DNA of 64,000 nucleotides from Chaetorhynchus papuensis (Eukaryota > Chordata > Aves > Passeriformes > Rhipiduridae): assembly GCA_013396525.1 (NCBI GenBank), contig VWYX01000875.1, positions 1 to 64,000 on the forward strand, read 5' to 3'. Position 1 is the stretch's first letter; each line of letters begins with the position of its first letter. Below are positions 1 through 12,340 of this stretch, one piece after another. Made by a program: the position numbers and the translations under genes. The notes beneath the pieces were generated by a model, which saw only the letters and a list, made by a program, of their open reading frames with translations, did not search any database and was not told the origin of the DNA.

Positions 1-324
1 AAGCCATCACTGCAAACATCCCCCCTTCCTCCTTCTTGCCCCCAGTTTATACACAGAGCATGATGTCACACGGTCTGGAACATCCCTTTGGTCAGCTGGG
101 GTCACCTGTCCTGGCTGTGTCTCCTCCCAACCTCCCCTGCACCCCCAGCCCCCTCCCCAGCCTGGCAGTACAAAAGCAGAAAATGCCCTGGCTCTGTGCA
201 AGCCCTGCTCAGCAATAACAGAAACATCTCTGTATTATCAGCACTCTGTTCAGCACAAATCCAAAACACAGACCAGTACCAGCCACTGTCAAGGAAATTA
301 ACTCTACCCCAGCCAAAAGCAGCA
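1..324 (+). mobile_element. 3' part of an avian ERV LTR (solo or remnant), cut by the window edge
   Basis: The first 324 bases resemble the 3' half of a common avian retroviral LTR, recognised from memory: a GC-rich stretch around 100-165 with the CTGGCTGTGTCTCCTCCCAAC block, a CTGCTCAGCAATAACA block near 207-221, and a terminal CCAGCCAAAAGCAGCA block. A TATA-like tttatac lies near 46-52, and the element ends in CA at about 324, as LTRs do. The 5' part lies outside the window, so target duplications and full length cannot be checked. The plus orientation follows from the TATA position and CA end. The overlapping 157-aa frame (88-561) runs through the LTR into unique DNA and is not a gene. The family is probably ERVL-like, but this was not verified. 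Confidence 0.6.
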
Positions 325-2668
325 GGTTTGACAAGACCTACTCAGGTGGATAATCAAAGATTTAGACATGATCAGTACCTTCTAGATGTGAAACATCAGA
401 ATACGTCCCAAGGGGTATCTTGCTCAAGGCACCACTTACCTGGACTCTTCCTTCCTTCCTTCTTTCTCCCCCATTTCACACAGCTGTTTAATAATAAGCA
501 TTTAAGCCAATCGTTAATAGTGCATTTTCAGTTCCATAAGCACACACTTTCTCTACTTTAGTTGAGAGAAGACGACCATTTCCACAAAATTCTAGAAGAT
601 ACACCTTTCAACTTGTCTTTTGCTGAAGTCTTTGTTTCTACCCACCTTAAATGCAAGGAAAAGTGCAGGAATCCATTAAAAAACAAATATGTACCAGGTG
701 AAGCTTAGGCCAACAGTTAGGGAAAACTCCGTCCACAGGGCTGGTATTAAGTTAAGTCACTTGCGTATTTTTAAAAGTGGGATCATAGGAAGTATCTGAG
801 GCTTCAAGCATTTCTGAAAAGATGGGAGGCTTGGGAAGGACAGTGCTGGCAAGGCTGGAAGGGTGACACTGTGCTGCAGGATGCTGCACTGTGCAAGGAA
901 GCCCAGGCCAGCTCTGGAGCAGGCTTCCCACCAGCCAGTGACTAGTGGGGCTCCCAAACAGCTCAGCAGCCCTGGCCTGCAGATGGGCTCACCACGGACT
1001 GATCCTGCTCGCACTGCAAAGCACTTCAGTGTGCCACTGTACAAATGAGCTACCTTAGAAAGAGAAGAGAAAAATGTTCACATCAGCATCAGGCTTGCCT
1101 TAGGTAAGCTGCTTTCATTTCACATCAAGCTGTTTAGTCATTCCTTCTCAGATCTTTAGTGTCAGTAGTAGTGGTTTGGAGGGTTAATAGCACTTTAATG
1201 ATGTACGATGCAACCTAATTGGAAGCTTCTAATTGAGTGTTTCTAAGTGGAAGGAATTAGTTGTGTCTCTGAAAATTTGATAGGCCTCTTGTCAGGTGTC
1301 TGTCTAGATTGAAAGTATTTTCCCAAAGCTGCTGAGTTAATACGTTTCTTAATTTCATTGAGGGAGATTTTGTTTTGTTAACTTTTCTCACCCGCGTCTC
1401 TCCAGACTTGTCAAAACAATTCCACCTGAATATCAGAACACCTCGATGCATCTCACACAACTCCTACCAGGACCCTTCCCTCCTACAAGGCCCTGATCAC
1501 AGGCCCTTGAGACAAAATATACAGACCCCTCCAATAGTAGCTTTGATCTTCAAGTTCACAACGTGCTTTCTTCCCGTTTTTTCCCCTTCAGGTGAAATAT
1601 GCATTGGCAATGCCTACCACTGTCCACGGGAATCACGGGAACCAGGGTTCAGGTGGTGGGCGCGGCTCCTTGGCCCCCTGCAGGGACAGCCCCAGGACCA
1701 GGAATGCTTGGCATTTACCGGGCTTCATCACAGCTCTGATTTGTTTCTCTGCTTGAAATTAATTCGAACTACTCAAAATATATTTGGGGTTTTTTCCCTG
1801 CATTAAAACAGTGTTAAGTAGTGTTCAGTGGGTTCTACAACATATGATGGGATGGCAGAGTCAGTGCTTCACTTCACCTCCTATTTGATAAGCAGTGTTT
1901 CTGCCCATACATCATGAAGCAGTGCAGTAAAGCAGAAGGGTCCCAACCTGCAACATCAGAAGAGTCTTTGTGAGAGAAACTTAATGATCCCTTTAAAAAA
2001 CTGGAGATGAGGAAGACATATGAGGGGTAGTTTATGAGAAAATTGAGGAGCTTACTGCAAAACTTGTATTGCTGGCAATATAGTGCAGGACTGCAGTACT
2101 CTCTCCTTGCGTTTGAGACAATAAATACAGACAAGCAGAAAATATTTTTCCTCAGTGTCTGTGCCAGTAAAATATATCGGTTTAAGCATTTGCTGCACCC
2201 TCAAAACACTGGAGCTGGGACCTTTGCAACTTTTCTAAAATTTAAGAACTGTATGTCAAGGTCAGCCTCACAGTGCAACATCAACTTCAGAGCAAGGCAA
2301 AGAGGAGAGGAGAAAGCACTGCTGCCAAGGACAAGCAAGGGCTTAAGAGAAGCAGAGACCAGGTTCAGAAAATAACCCAGAGACCTGATTACATCAGTTG
2401 GAGCAAACTGTGAATTCAACATTCAAGAGACAACACTGACAGCTGCTCTGGGGCTGGGGAAGTGGAAGAGTCCCCAGGATGAATGGAGAACAGGTGAAAA
2501 AATGGTTTTAGCCCAACATCCAAGCACTCTGCAGTGGGAAAAATGCGTGTGAAATCCAGGGTTTAGGAATACAAACCTTATATCCTGACTGTTGACCAAG
2601 GACCATCACCAGCAGCAACACTGGCACTGCCAGCTGGAAAATATGGATCCAGTTTGGTCCCCTACTTC
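325..2668. other. Intergenic DNA, no supported gene
   Basis: Nothing recognisable as a gene or a repeat family. A good splice-acceptor-like pyrimidine run ends in CAG at about 1590, inside a 143-aa open frame (1375-1806). The frame has no recognisable domain and no partner exon, so I treat it as chance. Confidence 0.5.
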
Positions 2669-2673
2669 TCTAG

Positions 2674-3233
2674 TGTGCTAGTTTGAAAGTAAACTGGTGA
2701 GAGATTCCATGTCAGAAGTACAATTTAATGGGAAAATTAAAAATAAAGGCAGAAAACACTAGCTGAAACTGACAGAGTCAGGATACAACCTGACACCCTG
2801 CCAGGCAGCGTGGTGGTAGCAGTCCAATTAAGTGATGGCTGCAGTCCTCCTCAAGTGATAGATAAGGTTCTGTTGAAGCAGTGATCCTGTAGAAGGTTCT
2901 GGTCTTCCTCTGAAGGTCCAGTAGCGGTTATGTAGTTCTTGTCCTCTGGGAATTCAGTAGGCTGACTGTGGTGTTCCAAACCTCAGATTATATCCAGGTA
3001 GGAATCCTTGGTTCCTCCCCCTGGGCGGAGCATCTCACAATGGGATGATGTAATTTTATAAGTCATACAGTGAGACTTGGTGGCCCATTACCAGAAGATA
3101 TGCTTCCGGAGGGAGTTATCAGGGATGTGTCATAGAAGAGGTAAAGAATGCTGCCCCACCTGGTTCTAACAGCTTATGAAGATGGTGATAGAATACATAC
3201 TTTTGGTTACATCTTATGTTGTAACATAAGACA
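2674..3233 (-). mobile_element. Complete solo LTR, 560 bp, with 5-bp target-site duplication TCTAG
   Basis: The element begins TGTGCTAG at 2674 and ends ATAAGACA at 3233, so it has TGT...ACA ends. It is flanked by perfect direct repeats TCTAG at 2669-2673 and 3234-3238. There is no internal retroviral sequence, which makes it a solo LTR left by recombination between two LTRs. On the minus strand it carries a GC box (CCGCCC near 3027-3032), a TATA-like TTATAAAA (about 3055-3062) and an ATTAAA poly(A)-type signal (about 2728-2733) close to the end, in the usual U3-R-U5 order, so I assign the minus strand. The body matches my memory of a frequent passerine LTR; the family name is not assigned. 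The 97-aa minus frame across its end is not a gene. Confidence 0.82.
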
Positions 3234-3238
3234 TCTAG

Positions 3239-5059
3239 AAATACCTTCCTACAGTCAAAGGAGAGGGACAAAGGAGAGATCAGATGTCTTTTTACTCTGA
3301 AGGGAAATAAGGCTAATACTAAACAGTGAATAAAATGTAAAAGTAAGACTTCGCAAAGTGGCAGCAAAGTCAAGTCACCTGTCAACAGTAAGTGAAATAG
3401 ATTCATTGTCAAAACTGGGGTGAAATATTTCTGCTTATTTAGGATCAGAGTCCATCATTTCTCTAAGGTGGAAGATATGGCAAATGCTTCATATACAACT
3501 GCTTTGACTCATGTAATAGCCCTAAATAATACACAAGATGTTATAAATGGAGAAGAAAATTATTTGCTGAACAATTGTCCCCATGTCACACAGATTCAAG
3601 TGACAGAGCAGAGAAAGACATCAGAGACAGTCAAAATGGACAGAAGTGTTTTTATGGGTGTTTAGGAACAAAACTGCCTTGTTTGCTTCAAACTCAAGCT
3701 GGCACAAGCCCACTGCTGGGACTGGACTTCCTCTGCCTTAAAATAGAAGGGGAAATCTCTAGGAAGTAAACACGTGCACTGAGCCACAAGGAGAGATGAG
3801 CATTGGGAATCTCCTAATGATTTTCCAGACAAGGACAGGTACAGCTCAGCAAAAAGTTAAGCTTCAAATTTAGCTCCAGCTGTGCACAGAGCCAAGAGGT
3901 ACCACTGCCTGCAGTGGATGAAGCTGGGGAGTGGTGGCCACATGCAAGAGGGATGGCCAGTGCAAGAGCTGGTTTGCAATGCTGAGCCAGAGACATCCAG
4001 AGATGCTGAACTGGTAGACAGAAAACAGGGAAGTGTCTTTGCTCAGGTAGAGGACCACTTCTACGCCAAAGCATTAAGAAGGGCAGCTTTGCATATCCTC
4101 CTCAGAACATATGGCTTGGTACCATGTTTGGTTACTTTCCTGCTGCTCCTCCTCTGGTTATGGTGCTGCTTGGTGAAGAAACAGGTTCCCAATCCTCAGT
4201 GGGGTGAAAGAGTGTCATCATCTGAACTGAGCCACACACGTGGTCCTTTTCAAATTAATTATGGTGGCAACACGTATGGAGTACAGTGTACAGTGCTAAT
4301 CAACATAACTCTGTCAAAGTAAAAGAAAGAACAATTGACTGAGTTCTCAACTTATTTTTTAAAGAAGTCATGAAACTGCTTCTCTTTGAAGTTGAATACT
4401 TTAATTGTGCTTGATGCATTATACAATTCTTTTAACCAGAAATATTTATTTTTTTAAAACTAACCAAAGAGATGGTTTCAAAGGACTTAAAAGACATTGT
4501 TATCAGGGTGAGTAAACAAAAATAAAAATGTTGTAACTGTTACACCTAAAATTTCGTGGAAGGAAGTCAGCCATCTATTTAGGTGGTTATAAAGCAAAAT
4601 ATATCACAATTGTACCTTCCATGATGAATCTATCTATGATAAAAGAGAAATGAAAAAGCATGTTACACCAGAAAAAATAAAATTATTTAAATCCATGCCA
4701 GCTGCCTGTTCAATGTTTGCTTTAGCACACAAATTGCCACATTCTGGTGGGCTGCCCCCACCATCCTTTCTGGCCTGCATGAATGCATGTTCAGGCCAAC
4801 ATGGCGGCGTCATGGTCAGTGGGGAAAAGGAAAGAGAGGAGGTGCTCCCAGCACCGGAACTGAAATTCTCCTTGCATGGTGAGGACTATAATACAGAAAT
4901 TTGTTTTCCCCATAATTAATGAGATGAGGTACATGGGGGGGATGCAGAAATCCATGTGCAGCTTATGAAAAAAAGTGCTCAACACCAGAGCCCATAGATG
5001 TCGTGAAAGGCTTTTAGAGATTGAAGAAGAGAGCCTTTGTTTTCAGCTGGAATATCTCA
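3239..5059. other. Intergenic DNA, nothing recognised
   Basis: Unique-looking AT-rich sequence. The 146-aa plus frame at 3882-4322 has a hydrophobic run but no recognisable family, no promoter and no splice partner, so it is not called as a gene. Confidence 0.5.
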
Positions 5060-5265
5060 TCCTTAAAAGACTAAAACCCCATGACTGTTATGACCCATGA
5101 TGGCAGAGTGGGAAGACTGCAAGATTCATGGGAGGGATATTTTTTCACTGCAGCAGATTCGGGCAGACTGTTGTTTGTGAAGTTTGCAGAAGCCATGCTG
5201 GAGAAGTCCACAGAGAACTATCTTCTGTGGGAGGAATCCCATGGCACGGCAGAATAAACTCTTTT
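5060..5265 (+). mobile_element. Possible degraded LTR fragment
   Basis: The stretch contains GCCATGCTGGAGAAGTCCA near 5191-5209 and a CTTCTGTGGGAGGAATCCCATGG block near 5222-5244. The same kind of repeating 'catgctggag... ctgtgggag' text occurs in the clear LTR at 38447-39356. An AATAAA follows at about 5253. The match is patchy and the ends cannot be fixed. Confidence 0.35.
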
Positions 5266-8200
5266 CCTTAAACATAAAGAAAGACTCTTAAGAAACAAAA
5301 CATTGACCAAAACCCCATGTTTGTTTCCCTTGCGCAGATTGGTAGAAAGAGGAAGGTACTGGAAGAGAAAGGTGTTCTGGAAGTTTGCTTTGGTTTCTCA
5401 TTATTCTTTTTACTTTTAATTCTATTAGTCATAAATGTTCTTTGTACTGTAAGTTTGGACCTGTTTTGCTTTGAAGTTTTTTTCCATTTTCCTCAATAAC
5501 TCTTATTTCACCTCATGAAAATGAAGTTTCATTTTCCCCTTCTCTGCTTAACTACAGCAGAGGCAAATAGGTTTCGTGGTGCTGGTGCCTAACCAGCGTC
5601 AAACCACAACAGTGCCATAATACAGAAACAGGAAACTTCCCCCATAATATTTAATTGCATAAGGATATTTTAAATAGAAAACATCACTATCCTTTTTCTA
5701 TCTGTGAAGCTATTCCAAACAATAGGAAGTAAAATTTAATTAAGCATAATTCAAATCTATTCCCTGGATCTCCCAGTGGAAAAGCCTTATCTACAAGGGC
5801 CCAGCTGCCAGGCTTGCTGAAAGGGGCGTACTCAGGGTGGTTTATGTCAAGCAGACATTCCATTAATGCACAAACTCTTCATATGGCCAAGACAGGAACC
5901 CAAATTCTTCAAGTGAAAACACAAGTGTCACTGGCATTCACTTGCATGCTCTCTCATCCCATGAGTTTTTCACGCACAGGACAAAAATCCCTCACTGATG
6001 ATGAAGATAAATAGACTGAATTTCATTAGGCAAGGATAAGTTTGGCCTTGGTCTTCTGCCTGACAGAAAGAGCATCTCTCTCATCCTACGTACTGGATTG
6101 TAAAATAAAGTAAAAAATTGATCTCTGCTCCTTTTATTTTTGCAGTACTAGCCTTCAGGAAAAGCTATCAACTGTAAGTCCAGACTGATAAATGTGCTAC
6201 CCTTAGCTCTGAGAAAATATCTAAGCCCCAGAGAAGGCAACAATTTAAAACACATCCCCGCCTAAAGGGACCTTTGTTAAGTGGCAAAGCAGCTGCCTGT
6301 TCAGCGTGCTGCCTCCTGCTGCTGCCCATCCATGCCTCAGTCTTTCCCCGTGCCTTGCAGAGAGACAGGACTCTAACCCGGGGCTCTGCAATCAGCTGCC
6401 AAGACATAGCGAGTAAAACCACAAAACACTCCACATCATGGTGCACCGCTCCTTTTTTGGACAGTGATGGTCCTGCCTTAAGGATCACACACACCACACC
6501 TCAGAGCATCAGCCCCATGAGACTTGGGTGGACCAGTCTGGCACCAAAGGCCTGGGCACAGGACAGCACTCTGGTCAGTCGGCCTGCAGGTCTGCAGGGG
6601 ACAGCTGGGCTCCTACACTTTGTGATTTGTCCCCTTGGGCTTTAGCTTCTACGCAGTGTTGCACTGATTCTTCAGTCAAGGCCTCTTCTACAAACAGATC
6701 AGCATTCCAGTCACAATAACAGGAAGTGACATTGGAAGAATCAAAAGAGGAAAACTCTTAATAATCTCTTAGTCACCTGGCTTTGCAAAACTCACTGCCT
6801 TCTGCATCACCTCAAGATCTCAAGCCTATAAAAGTGTGTATGTGTAACAGAACCACAGAGCCTTACCTACTTCTCATTATAAAACTTGTCAAGGTCTTTT
6901 TTCCATGATGTGTAATACTCTCACCCTTCTTCACACATCCTAGGTTAGAGTATAAGCTTTCTAGGACAGGGAATAGATTTTGTTTGTTTGTTTGCACTGT
7001 GAAGGGACTAGCACATATTTGTTTCTTTATAAATAAATAACAGACAATGAACTTCACCTCACATATCCTAACTTTGGTAAAATTCCAGATAACTTTGCAA
7101 AGACACTCTGTAGAGTAAGCATTACAGCATCTGGGTCAAAAGAGTAGTGAAAATACCCGTTTGACTAATGAATTTAAGCTGAGTTTGTGGAGGTATTAAT
7201 TCAAATTTATTCATTCAATTTGTGGTAACAAATCCTTAATTATTATTGTCTGTAGATTATTCAAGCATCCTCTTTCTATCTTTGGACATTCCGCAATAAT
7301 CAAGCACATTAAAAGCATGCCAACTGGTTATTTCTAAGGCAGTACAAAAAATTGGTCTCACTGAAAAGCTAGGGTTATACTGAAATCATGAACATTTGCA
7401 TTTAGAGAAAAAAAGATTTGATCAATATTCAATAAAAAAACTGTGAATCCATTTTGTACCTTGTGAGAATTCCTAAAGGTCTGAAAGGAAAAAAACAGCA
7501 GATAACCTCCTATGGGAGGCTTGTAGTTTAAAGAGAGAACTTCACTGGGCACAAAACTCATCAGACAGATTTTAAATTTAGTTCTCATAACATCATTCCA
7601 ACATTTAAGGGTTTATTTAGAACCTAACTGGGACAAAATGCACTCTTACATTGACTGTGAATCCCCCAACGTCTTTTAGTTTGTTTTTCTGTCTGTCCAC
7701 TAAGGACCTCTGACTCCATTATCTGTTCCATTATGTTTATTCACTTGCATTCAGAGGTGATCTCCATTTTCTCTTCATCCTTCCTGATCTACTCTATTCA
7801 ATTCAGCTGCAGTTGAGTGTCCACAGCTGAGCCTACTGCAGACCTCGCCCAAGAGGTGCAGATGTTCTCTAGATCTTCCTGGGATATGCTGGCTGCATTG
7901 CCAGGAAATCCAGTAAAGCAGGACTCAAACTGGACAATAGAACTGACCCTGCCCTGGCACAGCAGCCTCTGTCGATCCTGTACAAAGCTGTGCCATGGAG
8001 CGGCACTGACTCAACCTCATCCAAAGAGCACAATATACTTGCACAATAATATAACCCAACACAGTAATATATCCCAGCCAAGTACAAACAACATAACAGA
8101 GCTGGTTGAAAAATTTGTTTGGTATTTTATGGCATTTTTTACCCATTTTATTTGTTCAGCCTGCCAGAAACTATAGGCGGCCTAAAGCCATTAGAACAAG

Positions 8201-11200
8201 ATGTTCAGGACACAGTGTATAAGGCAGGAGAACAAGAGCAATTTATTCCATATCTGAACCAGGACAAATAATTCAGTGTAACACAGAGGAATAATGAGAG
8301 ACACATTTACAAGCAGCCTGGGGATCTCCTTTGCAAAGCACTTTCTGCATTTCCTTTGCCTGGTACCAGCATGTCCCCCTTGCTGAGGGTCCCCCAGGCT
8401 GTCCTGCCGCCTGAGTGCTCAGAGCATGGAGCATCATCACTAACAGAGAGCTGGGGACCATCCCCCTTTGCATCCCCACTCCACGTACCAGGCAGTTTCC
8501 CTGCAGCATGGGAGGCATGGGGGACACTGGAGCAGAGAGCACGGTCCCTGCAGCCATAGCAGGAATGCCTGTGGGAGACAGGAGAAGGCTTCCCTGTGTC
8601 CTCCCGTGAAGGCTGAGGGATCTGGTGAAGGCAATCACAGCAGCTCATCTGATTTCACTAAAAGGGTGGAGTAGGAAAAATTGAAGTTTATCTTGCATCC
8701 CCTGCCCAGCACTTCAGGGTGAGACCCTGAGCTTCACTTCTCTGCTCTGTCTGAGCAGCATTTCTGACTTACTCCGAGGATTTGCCAACCCACAAAACAC
8801 GTCGCACCAGACAGGAGAACCACAGCAGGACTTGGAAAGCAGAGAGATGGGGTACAAAAACCAATTGCTCAGGGGACTAGTCTGTTACTCCTAATTCCTC
8901 AACCATTTTGAAGTCTTGGTGTGACACTGGAATGCACCCAAGTTTCCTCAGGTTTCAACTGCCTTCATCCTCTTTCATAGCATTTCAATTAAATGCAGGT
9001 GTATTAAAGAAAAAGGGAATTTGACATGGTCTTCAAAGGGCCCCTAATCTCACAGGAGTTACTGAAATGGAAAGGCTATTTTGAGTCATCTCTTCTTGTT
9101 TAATTGCCTAATCAGACAGATACTTCCATTGTCTGATTTGTGCCAAAACTGAGATTGAACTTAAGATTCACGTCTCATAGCTCCTAATTTTATCACATTA
9201 GGGCTCAATCGAGTTACAGCAGCCCAGACCCTTTCCAAATCATAGCCTGCAGGACTCCTTTATGAAGTGGGTTAAAAAAGACCTTTGGTACTTTCCTAAT
9301 AGATAGCCTTCATTATTTACAGGTTTCAGAAGGACAAAAGAGATTCACTGCAGAGCTAAAGCAAGCTGACAGGCTGCATTTGAGGTGCATTAATAGATAA
9401 GGAGACATTGCACTACAATAGACTTTAAATATTTCTGCAGCTCTGCTCTTCAACATATTTTTTAGGCAGTGGAGATTTTACCACTCTCCTCTGCTGGAAT
9501 TTTGATCATAAGGAGGGTATCTTCTGGGGCAATTCCGTTTCCCATATACGCCAGACTTGGTCTAGTACTGAGGTGTTTTAAAATAATTGAGAAGGGGAAA
9601 ACAGGAATTTTGTGAGAATTTATTTTCTTCTGGTAGCTAACAAGACAAGAAAAAAGGGGGCCTTGCAGGACTATTTTCTACTGAAACCCAGAGCATGTCA
9701 CATCCAGTCACAACCCACTGCTCTTTTGATATGGCACAATATGCTATCCAATGGACGGAGGGCAAATACTGGACCACGGGTCAGAGGACATTTTTCCTAC
9801 TTTTTCTTTTTTCCATAAGGAGTAAAATAAGCAAGGAAGCCACTGGCTGATTCTGTGCCGCCAAGGGTTAACCGTTTCTCTGGTCATTAGCTGTAATTAA
9901 CTGTGTAGTTATGCAGTTTGCTGTTTTATGCTTCCTGGCAGGTTAATGTCATTTTTTCTGGAGCAGAGGGTACAAATTGGGGAATTTAACTGTAGGGTCT
10001 TTTGTCAAGCAATTGTCATTTCTTCCACATGCACAGTCTTTGGGATATAGTAAATCCCGTTAAATGAACAGACAATGGGTTTTCTCCCCATGTAAACCAG
10101 AGAGTAAATGTAACCACTGCCGTCTCTTTTGGTGCTTATGCACCAAAATTAGAGTTGGTAACCAAAAGCTGAAGAAGGATCCTTACTACATTAGCTCCTG
10201 GAAACCTCAGACGAAGTGCATGTGCCTCTGAGCAAGGTCCTCACCGAACAAATAAATAAACCTCAGTCTTCAAGCATGCCTCTGTCCAGCTGTCTGATTG
10301 GTCCTGTTGTACTGATTTCTGGCTCATTAAACATGAAGGATATAATTTTCAAACACGTTCCTTTAGCTAAGGTTCCTGAGTCCCATTTATGAAGGGGATT
10401 TTTGAGATACTTATGGCTGACAGCTCTTTGCCCAGGTCACTGAGACACTTTGAACATTTTTATCCAGACACTTAATTAACCCAACAAGAGGTGCCACACT
10501 GACATTGCAGCCTTCCTCCACTTCACCCTGGCAGTGGCGCTCAGGTTTTGATCAGAGAAGACCAGGCTCAGGTGCACAGCACCACAAGTACCACCAGAAA
10601 AGTCCAGCTCAGCACTACTAACCATAGAGGAGAGCATTCAAAACCTGCCTAGGGCCACAAGCGTTGGTGGTGACCTGGGGCATAGAGGTTTGCAGCAAAA
10701 CCAGTAGTGATGCTCAGACAGCTCAGGTACTTGGCTTACTGGAGCAGGGCCTTGCCTTGGCTTACTGGAGCAGGGCTCCTCTCACCTGGGGAGAACACTT
10801 CTCAGACAATAACTCTTCTGAAACAGTTTTTGACACCATTTTTCCTAAACACCTGATTACTCCTGTTTGCCCACCAGCACAGTAAAGAGCTGTATTAGGC
10901 CCTACCTAGCAGGGCAAGCAGAAGCTGACAAGACACAAGCTGAATATCCCTGGAGTCTTTTTCCCTGTTTCTGTAGGAGCAACCAAGCAAACTCTTCCTC
11001 ACCTGCCCCTTTTGTGCCATTACGCAGGCAGCCTGGCTCACCACAACAGGCCACATTTACGCCTTTGCATCATGCTCTAAAAACTTGGGCACCACTGTGT
11101 CCAAAAAGTGGGAAAGAAGTCTGTTATGTCCTTGTGCATGAAGTCAGATCTAGGATGAAATGGTTAAGTGAGCTACAGCCATTCTGTAGAGTATTTATGA

Positions 11201-12194
11201 TAACCAGGAGGGGGTCTTCTCCTAGCAGCTCTGCTCCAAAGATGCAGAGTGGTCATTGTTGTCACAGGCAGAAGCAGTGGGAACAAGGGCATAAAAGTAC
11301 ATGTAACCTCCATTTTCCATTGCTCCCCATGCCTCAGTCATCCTCAGTGAGCTGCCCTCCACTGTGCCTTGCAGGAATCAAAAGAGCCATCTTGTTCTTA
11401 ACCTAGGTGCCACAGCTTGGCACTTGCATACATCATGGTGTTATCTGTCTCCTTGCAAAAGGACAGAGATAACATCCTCCTCCAGCTCATCAGCACCAGC
11501 GTGTCCCCAGATAAATTAACTACAGCAGCCACTTCTGGTTTTCTCAAACAAATTAAGATTTTGTACTTAAACTAGGCTACAGTAAAAACATGTACAACAT
11601 AGGGACAGAGAGATTATGGGCTTCATTCTCAGGCTGCTTATTGCTGCTCTGCTCCAATGTCATTTCAAAGGATTTTCTCTCAATTTCCAACAACATGACA
11701 GTGATCAGAATCTCAATGTGTCCCAGTTCTCCTCCTGGAGAAGGTCAATGAGTTTCTGTCCTAACCTCTGCTACATAAGAACGAAGATGATGCTTCATTC
11801 CTGTGATGATAAATCATTCCTATAGAGTCATTCAGGGTTTGATCCTTAGAGTCAGAGCTGGCATTAATTTCATACAGATACAAAGCACGACCCTCACCCT
11901 TAGTTGTGCAAACATGAGACCTCTATTTAGTAGAGATGATGCAGTGGTTAAATATTTGGAATTCACATCTAAATAAAGCTGCCTAAAGCTTAAAAATTGC
12001 CATTCCTTCCTGTTAGTTCAATAGCATATGGGAATGCTCCTGGGTTAAATGGAATGGTTCATGTCACTGGGAACTAGATAAGCGAAATATTTATGGTGAT
12101 TATTATCCTGGAGATCTGAGGTCACTGCCCACTGCACTGTCCTGTTGTTGTGAGGTGTTTCTCACCTCTCTATGCTTTTGCCTGCTCCCTTTCC
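5266..12194. other. Intergenic DNA with minor simple repeats
   Basis: No gene is supported. A short TTTG run lies at about 6978-6995, and a 26-bp tandem duplication at 10730-10776 is listed separately. The 179-aa frame at 10867-11406 has no recognisable domain and ordinary intergenic composition. The rest shows nothing I can name. Confidence 0.5.
10730..10776. repeat. Two-copy tandem duplication, 26-bp period
   Basis: A 21-base unit starting CTTGGCTTACTGGAGCAGGG occurs at 10730-10750 and again, identical, at 10756-10776, separated by CTTGC. This is a simple recent tandem duplication, possibly variable in length between individuals. Confidence 0.9.
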
Positions 12195-12340
12195 TGGAAC
12201 AAAGGCTGTGCAATCCCCATCCTTGGAGATGTTTGAAATTCAACTGGACTGAGCAACCTAACCTAACTGGAACCACTTCAAGAAGGGGATGGGACTGGAT
12301 GAATCTCCAGAGGCCCCTTTTAACCTATTCAGTGATTTGT
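12195..12340 (+). mobile_element. CR1: CR1 LINE 3' fragment
   Basis: About 145 bases match the 3' end of avian CR1: 'atccttggagatgtttgaaa', then 'actggactgagcaacctaac', then 'gatgggactggatgaatctc' and 'cagaggcccctttt', ending near 'cagtgattt'. This is a heavily 5'-truncated, old, inactive copy in plus orientation, lying in the intergenic part of the window. Confidence 0.85.

Noticed and set aside
88..561. 157-aa plus-strand frame
   Set aside because: It starts inside the LTR remnant and runs into unique DNA, with no domain.
1375..1806. Possible exon after a strong acceptor-like tract ending near 1590
   Set aside because: The frame has no recognisable product and no clear donor or partner exon nearby.
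10867..11406. 179-aa plus-strand frame in intergenic DNA
   Set aside because: Low-complexity Ser/Pro/Cys-rich text typical of chance frames; no family, splice or promoter support.
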